In this document: piece after piece, positions 11,019 through 23,684 of the stretch
How positions within the stretch are numbered: the stretch's first letter is position 1
How the letters are laid out: each line of letters opens with the position of its first letter
DNA from: Gamsiella multidivaricata
Taxonomy: Eukaryota; Mortierellomycota; Mortierellomycetes; Mortierellales; Mortierellaceae
Length of the DNA stretch: 64,000 nt
Direction: 5' to 3'
Assembly (NCBI RefSeq): GCF_025024155.1
Contig: NW_026251761.1
Span: forward strand, 124,001-188,000
Program-made: the position numbers and the translations under genes
Notes under the pieces: model-generated
Seen by the model: only the letters and a program-made list of their open reading frames with translations
Databases searched by the model: none
Told to the model about the DNA's origin: nothing

Positions 11019-11174
11019 TCTAAATGTGGAATAGCTTTGAGTAGTGGACAATGTGAAAGAGGTGCACAGGCAAGTTCAGTCTAATGGGAAGAGTATAAGA
11101 AAGAAAAAAGAAGTTAAATGCACGAACCTGACAAACCTTTTTGAGTTCTACATCAAAATAAGAATAAGAGTAGC

Positions 11175-11178
11175 AAAA
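11175..11178 (-). terminator. Pol III T4 terminator of tRNA-Gly
   Basis: Four T on the minus strand, seven bases beyond the tRNA 3' end. This is the usual RNA polymerase III stop signal. Confidence 0.6.
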
Positions 11179-11184
11179 CATTAA

Positions 11185-11255
11185 TGCGTGGTCCGGGAAT
11201 CGAACCCGGGTCTACCGCGTGGCAGGCGGTAATTATACCACTAAACCAACCACGC
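11185..11255 (-). tRNA. tRNA-Gly(GCC)
   Basis: The minus strand folds as a cloverleaf. A 7-bp acceptor stem is formed by GCGTGGT and ACCACGC. The D-arm holds the A box GGTTTAGTGGT, the anticodon loop CTGCCAC carries GCC, and the TpsiC arm holds the B box GGTTCGATTCC. The discriminator base is A at 11185. There is no intron. It reads glycine codons GGC and GGU. Confidence 0.96.
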
Positions 11256-11853
11256 TTTCTTTCGATGAGCACCGTGATATAAAGATCTCTATGTTAGTAT
11301 TAAAATTTAAGGTTTAATCACGTGAAGACGCGGAGTTCCAAAAAAATGTGCGGCAATAGTTGCCAGGCCCGGTTGCCTATTGAGCACCCTTTACTATGCC
11401 TCTAGCAATAGGGTTCCCTAGTCTAGAGTCCCTCACTAATAAATCCCACATATCCTCGTGGGTTCTAGTTATCAAAAAAAAAAAAAAAGGCCCGGTTGCC
11501 CTGGCCTCTCATGGGGAATTATGTTAATAAAAAAAAAAAAAAAGCTGGGTTGCCCTGGCCCCGCAGCGTATCGGACGCTACTGGACTGCCCGCAAGGGAG
11601 GAGACGGTTGACAATCATGGAGGGGATGAGGAGTTTTCGGCTTTTAACACTGATGAGGTATTGTAATTGCTGCGCAGGCCTTAGGACAACTGTAACAGGG
11701 CTAAAAAAAAGGCCTTCGACCTGGCGCCTTTTTGAGCCCAACAAATATGGGATATGCAATGCATTTTATAAAGCTTGATGGTAAGCATGATGAATGAAGG
11801 CCTTTTTTATTTTTATTCTCATTATTTTTTCTTTATGCATCCGATGGCTTGCT
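11256..11853. other. Repeat-bearing intergenic region
   Basis: No gene. It holds three GGCCCGGTTGCC-like motifs (one at 11368-11379), two of them placed right after A15 runs (see the repeat entry). An inverted repeat AAAAAGGC/GCCTTTTT lies at 11706-11733 with a 12-nt loop. Frames that cross this region are low-complexity artefacts. Confidence 0.55.
11474..11560 (+). repeat. Two direct repeats: A15 followed by GGTTGCCCTGGCC
   Basis: Copy 1 spans 11474-11506 and copy 2 spans 11529-11560, offset by 55 bp. Each is exactly 15 A, then G-G/C-C/T-C/G-GGTTGCCCTGGCC. They may be tails of short retroposed sequences or a local tandem duplication. I cannot tell which. Confidence 0.8.
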
Positions 11854-11969
11854 CTATCGTCGTTTGCCACTGATGAGACTGCCGATGCCGCTAACGATTG
11901 CTCCAGGAATGCCACCTGTAATTTGAGATATCTAATGAAAGCATGCAGAAAGAAACGCGTTAACACTCT

Positions 11970-12006
<37 letters not shown>

Positions 12007-13308
12007 GGAATGGAAGTACGCTTACATCCGTAGGACAAGCAATGTTCGTAGCCTGATTTTTAATTGATGGTGAGATTGGGATGCCAATGATCTTCAAGGT
12101 TGCCTTGATGTCGTAGTTAATGGTGATCTCGCCGTCATTCCCGCCTGTAAGACCACACTTTGTCAGGATGCTCTGGATGACAGTAAATCCTGGATCCTGG
12201 CGTTGATCGTAGCTGGCCGTGATGGGGAATTGAATGACCTTGGTGGATTTGCTGGGGAAGTCGACATGGGTCATATTGCCGCCTCCGATCGGAGGTTGAT
12301 ATCCTGGGTAATAAGCCTAGCATCACATTCACGAAAAAGGAGCAAAGATTAGATGCATATCAAGATAGGCAATGTTTGTCCAAAATGGTAAAGCTCTCTT
12401 TTTGACCGCATTATGTGCACATTGTTTCCCACATTGAGAAAAAGGCCCGCATTGTTTGCAAGCATGCATGCGCTTCCGTAATTTGATAAGATAATGTTGT
12501 TTCCTTGCATTGTTGTGTACCCAGACCGTGGAAAGGAAATGAAGTGTAATTACATTTTCTTTTACATCCGTGTAAATACAGCGCACGGGACAGTTTAGCG
12601 CAGAATAAAGAAAAAACCACAGATCAAATGAGAATTCAAGCTGCTTACCGTAGCAACAATTTTTTCAAAATTGAAACCAATAGGATTGGGATTCTTGACT
12701 TGGATATTCGCTAAGAAATTGACACCCAGCGTCGTGTTGCCATCGTTGAACTTAAAGGTGGGATCGCCTGCCATGCCCAGATAGTCGACTGTTGGCATCT
12801 TGAACACCGCAAATACGAGAATGACAATGACAATAATGACCAGGAGGAGGAGAATGCAAAGACAAGCAGTGATGCGACCACAGGTTGAGCGGATGCAAGG
12901 GAAGCACGGCAGGCATCTTGATCTCTCCTTCACTGGCTTGATTGGAGTGACACCGCTATTGCTGCGAATGCTGGTCCCGTCGTATCTGTTCTCTCCCTGG
13001 ATCGGTTGAGTACCATCGTCCTCGAATCCATTGTAGTACTTTGGCTGAGCGGCGGCAGGGGCTGCATATGCATTTTGATGGTCGATGTATTGGTTGTCTG
13101 TTGCGCCACCGTTATAGTTTGGAGGGTATTGGTCATTGTTGTAGTAGTTCTCGTTGCTGTTGCTGTAGGGTAACCCATAGGTGTCTCGTTGATAGCTGTG
13201 TTGCGTCATGTTTTGCATTGCGTAAGGCTGGTCTTGTCCTTGGTCATAGCCATTGCCATAGCCACGGCTGTAGTAGTTGTTGTTGTTGTCGTAGCTGTTT
13301 TTGTCCAT
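11854..13308 (-). CDS. LEA-2 domain membrane protein, 342 aa
   Basis: Three exons: 12649-13308, 12026-12316, 11854-11931. Residues 1-130 are Asn/Tyr/Gln-rich and likely cytosolic and disordered. A Cys cluster (RCLPCFPCIRSTCGR, 131-145) precedes one transmembrane helix (about 147-169). The rest has the LEA-2 (WHy/LEA14-like) pattern seen in NDR1/HIN1-like plant proteins and their fungal counterparts: LGVNFLANIQVKNPNPIGFNFEK, then a beta-rich part with ITINYDIKATLKIIGIPISPS. It ends ISGKRR. The Cys cluster next to the helix suggests S-palmitoylation, which is inference. Intron 2 contains T30 on the sense strand. A nearer AG after that tract would give an early stop, so the later acceptor (11932) is used. 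Likely a plasma-membrane or vacuolar protein of unknown role. Confidence 0.84.
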
Positions 13309-14147
13309 GACGTCGTTTGTCGAGTAGGTAATTGTGTATCTGCTGTCGTCTTTTCAGAGTGCTCAGCCTTGCTTCTGATGATGTCTTGATGGTGCGGTTA
13401 GAATCAGAAGAGGAGGCTGTGTGGGGGTGTTGCTGTTGATGATGGTGTAATAATGGTTATGGCACACTGATAGTGTGAGATGGAGAATACACTTTTCTTT
13501 TTTTCTTTTTTTTTCCTTCGCTCGAGGTTGGGTTGGAAAGGCACGAGGACAGAGAGTCAAGTGTGAATGTGCAGACGTATGGACTTGTGTTGATGCAAGA
13601 GGAATGGGGGAATGAGAATGAGAAAGAGAGGAGAGAATGATCAATGAATGGGAACGAAAGAAGGAAGGGTGGGGAAGGGACCAAGGATGGATTACTTGAG
13701 CAAAGTGTGAAGGAACGAGAGTTTAGATACTATTGAATAGCGGCAATAATGACTGTGGGGCCAAAGCATATTATTATGATCGCGACATGATATGACATGG
13801 CACACTAATTCCCTGCTTCAGGGTTCCCAGCATCAGCGTCATCGACTGCTAAGGCAACGTGCGAAAACGGGCTTGTGTAACCATCCTAATAAAGACATCT
13901 CCCAGGGGAACTGAGAAGTGACTGAGCCAAACTAGTTTCATTTGAACATCCAGCATCCCCCCGATGTATCTCTTCCTTTCGTTCCAGTCATCGGAACAAA
14001 TAGCCTCAATAACGAAGGAGAGCCTTCGATCAACAAGAACGAGAATATGTTCTTATCCAACAAGTGGCCCATTCTTCTCGATACCTTTTGTGCTTCCTAT
14101 TGTGTTTTTTATCTCTGCATTCTACTTCTAGTTTGGCTCGGCTATGC
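13309..14147. other. Intergenic, no gene seen
   Basis: Leader and promoter of the LEA-2 gene (CT/GA-rich at about 13480-13680 on the minus strand) and the 3' flank of the PLC gene. An 840-bp stretch with no convincing frame. Confidence 0.4.
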
Positions 14148-16486
14148 CTAGTATGGCGTAATGGAGTCCCCTGCCTTCACCCGAGCGACGTTCATATCAT
14201 TAAAGCGATTAACGACCTTGAAGAGATTGCCCTCCCAGTAGTCATTCACGCGAACCCGGAACCAGTATGGCCATTTAGAGTAGCAAAAGTCCGCAAGACT
14301 ATCCAGCATATCTGAGTTAGTCTGTACCGCCAATGGACCAATGCACAGCTGCGGTATCTTGCCCTGCTTCACCGAGTTGACAATGTCCTCCTCTAGGATT
14401 GAAAGGCTGCAAGAAGCGCAAGAATGCAAAAATTATCATGTAAGCGACAAAAATCCTTGTGTGTTTTCAGCTGCCCATATCAAGAGATACTGAGGAGGGC
14501 CTTACTTGATGTCGATCTGCTGCCACTTGATAAATGACCCGTCCGTGGGTGGTCCCTTTGTGCAGTAGTCAAAATAGGTCGAGTTTAGCTGCGCCGGCTG
14601 CGTGTCTAAGCTCGTGTATGCAAACCCATCTTGCTTCCATGTATCCTTCTGGTTCGCCCATTCGGGTTTCGGCTCCAGCGCCCAATAAAGGTCACTCATA
14701 AAGATCATAAGTCTCTGGTTTGCCAGGATTAGATCACGCAGTGTCGGCCAAGGCTCCTCTAGACTCTTGCGCGAGAACATCAGCTGCTGTCCTGACGGAA
14801 GAGTAAAGTACTGTAACACCTTGTCATGGATTATCTTGGCCATCACGGTTGCATTGCCGTCAAATTCGTTGAATTCCATCGTGACGACCTCGTACGGATT
14901 CGCCAGCATGAACTGCAGGATCTGGTTAAGGACAGAATCGAGCGTAATCCCTATGGCGCGCGTGACGCCAGAACCGTGACACATCACCATCTGAGTGTTG
15001 TTGTTGGTCATGCATGTCCCCAGATCCAGGAAGCGGATTCCTAGCAATGAGGCAGTTTCGTATATCGGTCGTTAGCCCAATGAACTCATAGGACATAAAA
15101 AATGTATGCTGCCTGTTTGGTTACCAACTCACCATCGGCCAGCTGCTGAGAAATTGTGTGGTCAGGTTGGTTCTCCCATAGGCAGGGAAGCGCCCAGTCC
15201 GGAACAACACCCAAGCAGGCAGAACCCCATAGCGTGCAGACCTCCAGACTGCTCGTGCAGATCTGTTCCCAGCCCTGACAAACCTGTTCCGTCGCCATAC
15301 ATGTGGATGTAAAAGCTCCACACAGCCAGTTCAACCATCCTGGTAGACGGTCCACACAGGTGTTCGACATCTTAGTACATCGCGTCTCCCAACCCATGGA
15401 GCAATTTTGGGCCTGTGCAGTGCAGACCGTCTTGCTTTGGAGACAAGTCTCGGTTGCGAGCTGACAATCGTATTTGAGATCGTATGCAGCACTATTGTGC
15501 GTCCCTGGATATGTCTGTTAATAGAAAAAAAATGTCCCGCGGGACGACGGTACGGATTTAGTTTTCGACAAAGCCCCAGCCAGACCTTTCTAACAGAAAA
15601 AAAAAGAGATCGTTCGACTGCGACAACATACCACTTGGTTATATCGCAAATCACAGAGATCTGCCCGTCCATTGCAAGTCATGTTTGTGCTGTTGACTGC
15701 AGCCAGGGCCTGGAACGAGGGCAACGGGAAAGTGGTGTTGTCCAAAGCCCGAGTTACCGTATCTCTGCTTCCGTCCGCTTGACCGTCCACTCTACGCTTA
15801 TGCAATTGCTGTCCCCTCCTCCTGATATTGTCAGCGTTTCTGGCATACAATTGCTCTCGTTGGACCGAACACTCCGTATTCCACCTCGTGGGGTGCTCAC
15901 TAGAAATCTGTTTCGAAACAGTGGACCCCTGTCTTTGTGTGGAGGCTATAGAGGCTGAGTTTGTACCACATTTACGATTGGCCAGGACCGAAGGCCGTCG
16001 TTCCTGCGGGAGCGGTCCCTGATACATGGATGTCGCTGAAACTGGCTGCAGGGCACACAATAATACCATAACTAGTAGCAGAAGAACTGCTGCTCGGGGG
16101 AGGATGTATCCTGTCCTTGTCCGAGAGCGATGCGCATATGGAAGCGGTATCCTTGACTGGTCCCCTGGCGCCTCAGAGACAGGAAGGCACGTTGCCGAGG
16201 ACGCATAGGTCAAGATAACTGCGGTTGCACCCTTGGTCGCTACAGGTGATAGGTGTGAGTCGAGTACACGAGGATGGTTATGCCTCAAAACAACTGCAGG
16301 GTGCTCTGCGCTGAGATGTCTAGTTGTGGGAATAAGAGCCCAATTGCGTTCGCATGAACGCGAGTGAAGGTTGTCTTTACCGATGGTTGTGGTTGTGGTT
16401 GTGGTTGTGGTTATGGTGCTGGCGATATCCTGGCATGATATTGATCCTATGGATCGCCGACGTACTCGGCTCGCTGTGATTGACAT
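14148..16486 (-). CDS. PI-PLC X-domain phosphodiesterase, membrane-anchored or secreted, 676 aa
   Basis: Four exons: 15632-16486, 15133-15514, 14506-15040, 14148-14406. The X domain starts at the exon 1/2 border: VTYPGTHNSAAYDL carries the first catalytic His and VMCHGSG the second. LADGIRFLDLGTC, VVTMEFNEF and RLMIFMSDLYW are further family blocks. This is the PLC-like phosphodiesterase superfamily without a Y or C2 domain, as in fungal secreted enzymes. Between the two His lies a Cys-rich insertion (about ten Cys). A hydrophobic segment (AAVLLLLVMVLLCALQPVSA, about 132-151) precedes the domain, so it is a signal anchor or a late signal peptide and places the enzyme outside. A (Thr)n run near residue 30 comes from an imperfect ACCACA array (16385-16412). 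The start at 16486 is uncertain. A downstream start just before the hydrophobic segment is possible. Confidence 0.82.
16385..16412. repeat. Six-base microsatellite (ggttgt)n
   Basis: About five copies of ggttgt in the first PLC exon. On the coding strand they encode a run of Thr. Confidence 0.8.
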
Positions 16487-19391
16487 GGATGAAAGGCAGG
16501 TATGATGATGAAGAAGAGTTGTCTTTGGGCGAGAATGGAAATGCACACTTAAATGGTGCGGGGTATCTGTGGGATAGGGTAAGGAATGTGGAGTGGAAAG
16601 AAGACGGGAGAAAGAAAGAAAGGAAAGACAGAACAGTAGCAGCAAACAAAATAACGCCCGGGAGACATGGGAATGCAGGGGAAAGAGGACCCACCATGGC
16701 AATGGACCAGGGTATGGACGTATGGGGTCATCGGCGGTTTATGAGCAGCGAACGGATTTTATTTTGTTCAAGCACTTCAAGGGGTGGCAACAAGGGGAAA
16801 CATTTGTTTTGTACTCTCGTCAGCTGGTGCATCATCCCCTATAATCGTTTTACCCGCACCCTCAATGTAGTACCTCATCTCCTCTTTCTCGAAGCAATAA
16901 CAGCAACAAGAACAACAGACCATTCGGGCAGCGCACGAGCAACCCATGGGTACAGCAGTATAGGTAATGCGGATGTTGTTCCGCAACAATGCTTGATACA
17001 CGAAAGTTCAAGTGCTCCATTTATCTGTGCTAAGCACAAAGAGGGTCCATCCTGCATGTAATTCGTTTTCAATAAAATGCAATAGCAATATTCGCCGACC
17101 GACGATCGAAGTCCATAAACCATTGAACGCTTCAGTTGAGTCCTTTACTATCCAGTAGAACCAATGGAATGCGATGCAGTATGGTCCCGCTTACGGCGAA
17201 AGTCCATCAAACTCATTCTTCAACAAGCGCAGGTGTGTGAGTTAGACACTACCAGTTAGCGCCATGCCCCTTTAACATTCAGGGCACAACGTTGTGTGCG
17301 TGCATGTCTTTACAAACTCTAAAACGTACATCTTGTTCCTGAGATTTGCATTTTATCTAGAGAGAGAAAAAAGGAGTTCTCCTTGACATCGCCCCCTCGC
17401 GCGACGACGATCATGATGATTATCCTGTGCCTCTTGTAGGTCGACCCTATTTCTTAGCGCCAACAGGTGATGCGAGTAGTATTATATTATCGCGTTCTGT
17501 TTTGACAGAAACCAAATCGCTAGCGGATGAGCCATTCATATATACATCTTGAAGTTGAATGTCCTCCCATGGATTGAATTGAGGGCATAGCAAGCAGACA
17601 GGAAGAAGTAAAAAAAATACAACTCGTTCTTCATAAGCGTATGGGCCAATGAAATGCCCGCCCTGACTTGACCCAAGTTGGTGGCAAACCTTTTTCTCTC
17701 TGATTCTTGTTCTGCTGCTCTTAATTGCCATATAGAAAGCCATTCGGTACTGCATACTGCAGTAATGATATTCTCTCTTTCACTCTTGGGTGACATTACA
17801 ACAAATCAAGCGATTCCCTTCCTACCTCCAATCCTTGTGAACCTTTAGCGAGCGTTAATCATGCATAGCATATGAATGCGGATTCTATAAAGCATATCCT
17901 CATTCTTAAATGCCGTTCAGCGTTGCAGAACGCCGATCCCCCAATAAATGTGGGAAGCAATCCCGAGCCTCAAACGCGTTTGTTAGGCAGCCAATCAGTT
18001 GACTGCGCACGTGCCTCAGTGGATCGAACTGTCTTTACTTAATCAGAGAGACACGTCCGACGATCCATTCTTCAGTAATGCAAAGATCATATTCTTTCAC
18101 GAAATAGCAGCTCCTAGTGTCCACTGTTAAGGGCTTGTATTGAGCGCAACGAAGAAGCGCATTTACCCTCATGAAGGGATACAACAGCATGGGTAATGCC
18201 ATGTCAAATAGTATATGCCCAATGCAATGCATGTACTCCACCGACAGTTCAGATTCAGACTGCGCCCAGTACACCACTGCTTTTGGACAGAGCATTTCTT
18301 TTTTAGGCAGCCAAAAATTGATGGCGGCATGCTCGGCACCTGTGCACAGTTTCATGCTGATCTCCTCGCGCGCCTGGTCCTTTCTCGCAAATTATCCTAG
18401 AGCTTAAGAGATCCAAGTGGGAGAAGGGGACGATAAAGCGAGCAGAGAAGACAAAAAACAAAAAGATGGAAAGAAGGACAATAGCCTCTTGACGACCAAA
18501 GGACGACGGCCCAAGGATAAAAAAAAGTCTTTGGCTAGCATGCAGGTTCTCAGCGTACAGCGCATGCGTCATTTCAAAGAAAGCCGCCACATATTGCCGA
18601 GCTCCTCTTTCAGCGTCTTGTCCATACATGCGTTGCGCATGTCGTGCGAACCTCTTTAGTCCCTCCTGCTCCTGCGGGAGTGCCTGATGGCTTTTTAATC
18701 TCGCACGCGTGTTTTTTTTTGGCGGCTATTGTTGGTCCCTGAAAGAGGTAGCGGTGGCGGCGGCTGAAGAAGGCTGGGAAGATGAAACCGTAGTCGAACT
18801 GACAGATGGATGAAGCAAGCGAATGAAAATATAAGGCAGATCTGGTTTAGAGGCTCGCTGCGGTTTGATGGGTATGCCCATGACAGCTATCAAATGCCAG
18901 GTAGGTTGAGCTGGTCTAGCGAGTTGGGAGTCGATGCAGAACCGAGGGGTTCTACTAATAAGGTGATGTTGTTTGTGCGCGTGGATACAGCTTTGCTGTA
19001 GCTTCTGGGGCCTCAAGGGCTAAGGCCGCGCGCACTGAATTAACGTAGGAACTCATAATACATTTTATTTTGCTTCCGATATTTATTCCATTGCACTGAA
19101 TTCAGAAGGGCCGCGTTACTACGACATCGGGAACCTGAAACATCTAGATGCTGCCTGTACGAATGTGCTTTGCTATTGTGTTCAATCGCGACACTGTCCA
19201 ACATCCGCCGCATTCAACAAAACAAGATCAATAAAGATCTGATTTATTTGTTCTTGGGTTCAGAAAAGTAAGACAAGAACGAAAACAACGTTTACGACAA
19301 GAAACATAACAAAAGGGGACATTGGTCGTTATTTCTTTTGGTTCGCGCGCAAATGTTATCCGTCATCCCTACAGGTTTTTAATAATTCTGT
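16487..19391. other. Gene-poor region of 2.9 kb
   Basis: I find no frame with family signal, plausible splice partners or codon bias. It holds the PLC promoter (right after 16487) and the 3' flank of uL16. TTTATT at 19243-19248 (AATAAA on the minus strand) is a good poly(A) signal for uL16. Short frames of 60-190 codons on both strands are low-complexity or lack context. A non-coding RNA or a small multi-exon gene cannot be excluded. Confidence 0.4.
19243..19248 (-). terminator. Poly(A) signal AATAAA of uL16
   Basis: AATAAA on the minus strand, 144 nt past the uL16 stop codon. A typical fungal 3' UTR length. Confidence 0.55.
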
Positions 19392-21271
<1,880 letters not shown>

Positions 21272-23684
21272 ATGGAGCCCGCAAGCAAAGACTACCTCTC
21301 TGTAGCCGACCTGTCAAAACCGAGACTGACGCCGCTCCAAATCCAGCTGCAGAAAGTGAGCGCGTTACTTCTGGACCGACGCGCCCTTTGGAATGACGGC
21401 ATGCAGAAAACTGACCAATGAAAAACGCGCTCCTTGGCCCTCCAGATAGACCCATCGATTATCAAGGACGGCACACCATCTTCAAGGAGCCACAGGCGGG
21501 GATATGCTCGGCAAAGGACCGAGCACGACTTATCCTTATTCGAAATAAGTGTTTTAGCCTTCCGGGAGATCATATTTAAGCGGCTGTGGAAGAGCGACCA
21601 CCGGTACCAGAACGAAAGCGAATTTTGCAAGCATCAATGGGGCATCGCTAAACCCAGGAAGGCGCTGCTCGTAATGAAAAATCACCAAACGTCTTATATG
21701 CTTCGGGAACAGAATAATCAAGCGGCGTGTTCCAACAGCTCTCTCATTCGTTTCCTTTCTTCATCTCGATTTTTTATGGCTCGCTCCAGATTGAATGCGC
21801 GGAGCTTTTGACTGTAAGTATTGAATTGTGAACAGTTTACATCGGAGTCCAGGAAAAGAATGGAGAGCTCTCGTTTGTTGATAGAATGTACGCGTATATG
21901 GTCATTTGAAACGCCTAGGAACTGTCTACGGAGCCCGTACGACCATGCTCGGAACAGGTTTGCAAAGCATTGACTCAAGCCTCCGTCGCACTGCAGCCCT
22001 CTGCACTTCAAAGAACATCAATAGCACCGGAACTTTGGCGACAAGTCTTGAGGGCATGGCGGGTACAGTACAGGATCAGCTCGAATGAACCAGTGGATGT
22101 GGAGAACATGTCGGCCGACTTTGTCGACAGCATTTTATTACCTCAGGCGTCATCCGCACCCAACCCACAGCCTGTACCAACCATTCAAATTCATGCCCAT
22201 TCAATCACGCCCCATCAGGAAGCAACGAGTACTCTGTCTTCCGGTCAGCCTGCATTGCCAAACCTTGATATCCAGCACCAAGTGCACTTATTGCCTCACA
22301 GTGTGATATCTACCGCACAGAATATACCCGGTCGTCAGCCTACGGATCAACATCCACAACCATCTCAACAAGCCATAGCTCCTGAGCGTCCTCCTAAGAC
22401 TCGTTCTATACCGACCTCACACAGCGGAGTAAATTCCTCGGCCGCCCAACCATCTAGTCCCACCTCGCAAGCCTCAATACTTACATCCGCCTCGCAGCCT
22501 GAGCCGTTCCGGGAAAGAGTAGCTCATCTACTGATGGATGAAAGGCGGTTTCATGCGCCATTGGCAGTTCTTGAGCGCGTTCAGCGGTTTTTTAACGGCT
22601 CATTACAGCTGGATCCAGCAGCATTCGAAGGATCAACTGTCAAGGCCATGATTTCAGTGCCCTTTCCGGATATCATGGATACAGATGGCTGGCGCGTACC
22701 CGTCGGCTTTGGCAGTAATTCAGCAAGCGCGCCGCAAAGCTTCGCTCCGATGCAGTCCTGCTTCCTACATGTACCCATTCTGCCCTCGAAGCGACGATTC
22801 GAGACTGAGACTGAGGTAATTTTTCTGGACGACGTTCGACTTGCAGGACAACTCAACTCAAAGCTTTGGGAAGAATTCTCGAACGGTACGTCTGCATCGA
22901 AAGAGCATCTTCTTGAAGATTGCAAGGAGATGACATCCTTTAACCTATGTTTTATGCCGGATATCAGGAAATGTGGAGGAAGCTATCTCACTCGTACCAA
23001 CATCAGCCACTTGGTTTGGAAGGACAGAACTGGCAGACTGGCCTTGCGTTGTGATGTCTGGACTGAAGTTTGAGCAGGCCAATGGCATGGACCCGTCAGG
23101 GAAGGTACGCAATGTGATACTGGCAAGAACGAAGGGGGTGCATTTGGTTGTCCTAGTACTAACTGCCGCCTATTCAGAAATATGCCGAGGTCCATAGCTA
23201 TATCGCTGTATACCTTGGACGAGACCCTCTACGGCAGGCGCAATTTGTACGAACCTTTCAGGACCTTGGCATTTCACCTCCTCAGAACCCAGAGAGTCTT
23301 ATGGGATCCTCATCCACTGTTCCGAATGCCTCTCAGTCGAATGGGGGTCAACATCGATGGATCGCTGGGTTCCGCAGACTGTTTCGAACACACACATCTG
23401 ACCCTGGAGGGCCCAGAGGGTTGGGATATGGTCCTAAAGGGGCCTGGCACCCCTCCCACGACGATGCGGACGATGAGTCGATTGATCCACAGTTTGACGA
23501 CATTTATAGCATTCTCCCACCCCACAAGAAGCCGAGACTTGAACGGGCTGGACGACCTTCGGATGCTCAGGCTGCGTGGCACCATAGCAAGAGACGAAAA
23601 ATGGAGGAGGAGGGGTTCTCGAAGCTCAAGGACCACAACCTGGATGAGCGGAAGTGGGGAAGAGAGGACGATATGTCAGAGTAA
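21272..23684 (+). CDS. Unrecognised fungal protein, 564 aa
   Basis: Four exons: 21272-21355, 21919-22885, 22968-23104, 23178-23684; phases agree. The 82-nt second intron has a strong donor (GGTACGTC). Skipping it moves the reading into a frame that continues smoothly to the end (EEFSNGNVEEAISLVP, then FEQANGMDPSGKKYAEVHSYIAVYLG). Left in, the frame stops early. I do not recognise the family. Residues about 80-190 are a Pro/Ser/Gln-rich linker. A folded part runs at about 200-430 (FRERVAHLLMDERRFHAPL, ATWFGRTELADWPCVVM). The C-terminus is basic and disordered with a possible nuclear signal (HKKPRLERAGR, HSKRRKMEEEG). A nuclear role is a guess. The first intron (563 nt) is long for this region and may hide a further exon. 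Confidence 0.66.

Noticed and set aside
11932..11990. Nearer acceptor (ttttgcag) in LEA-2 intron 2
   Set aside because: It leads to a stop after 11 codons and loses the GIPGAIVSGIGSL tail.
16777..16947. Cys-rich 56-codon frame on the minus strand (MGCSCAARMVCC...)
   Set aside because: The Cys run comes from a CAA/CAG-type low-complexity stretch read in one of six frames. No splice partner, no promoter context and no family pattern.
16480..17061. 193-codon frame on the plus strand
   Set aside because: It overlaps the start of the PLC gene in antisense, has no domain and poor composition.
22930..23080. Reading the 564-aa gene straight through to a stop at 23073, or with a 43-nt intron
   Set aside because: Straight reading ends early and leaves the conserved-looking downstream part without a start. 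The 43-nt option has a weak donor, while the 82-nt intron has a strong donor and perfect phase.
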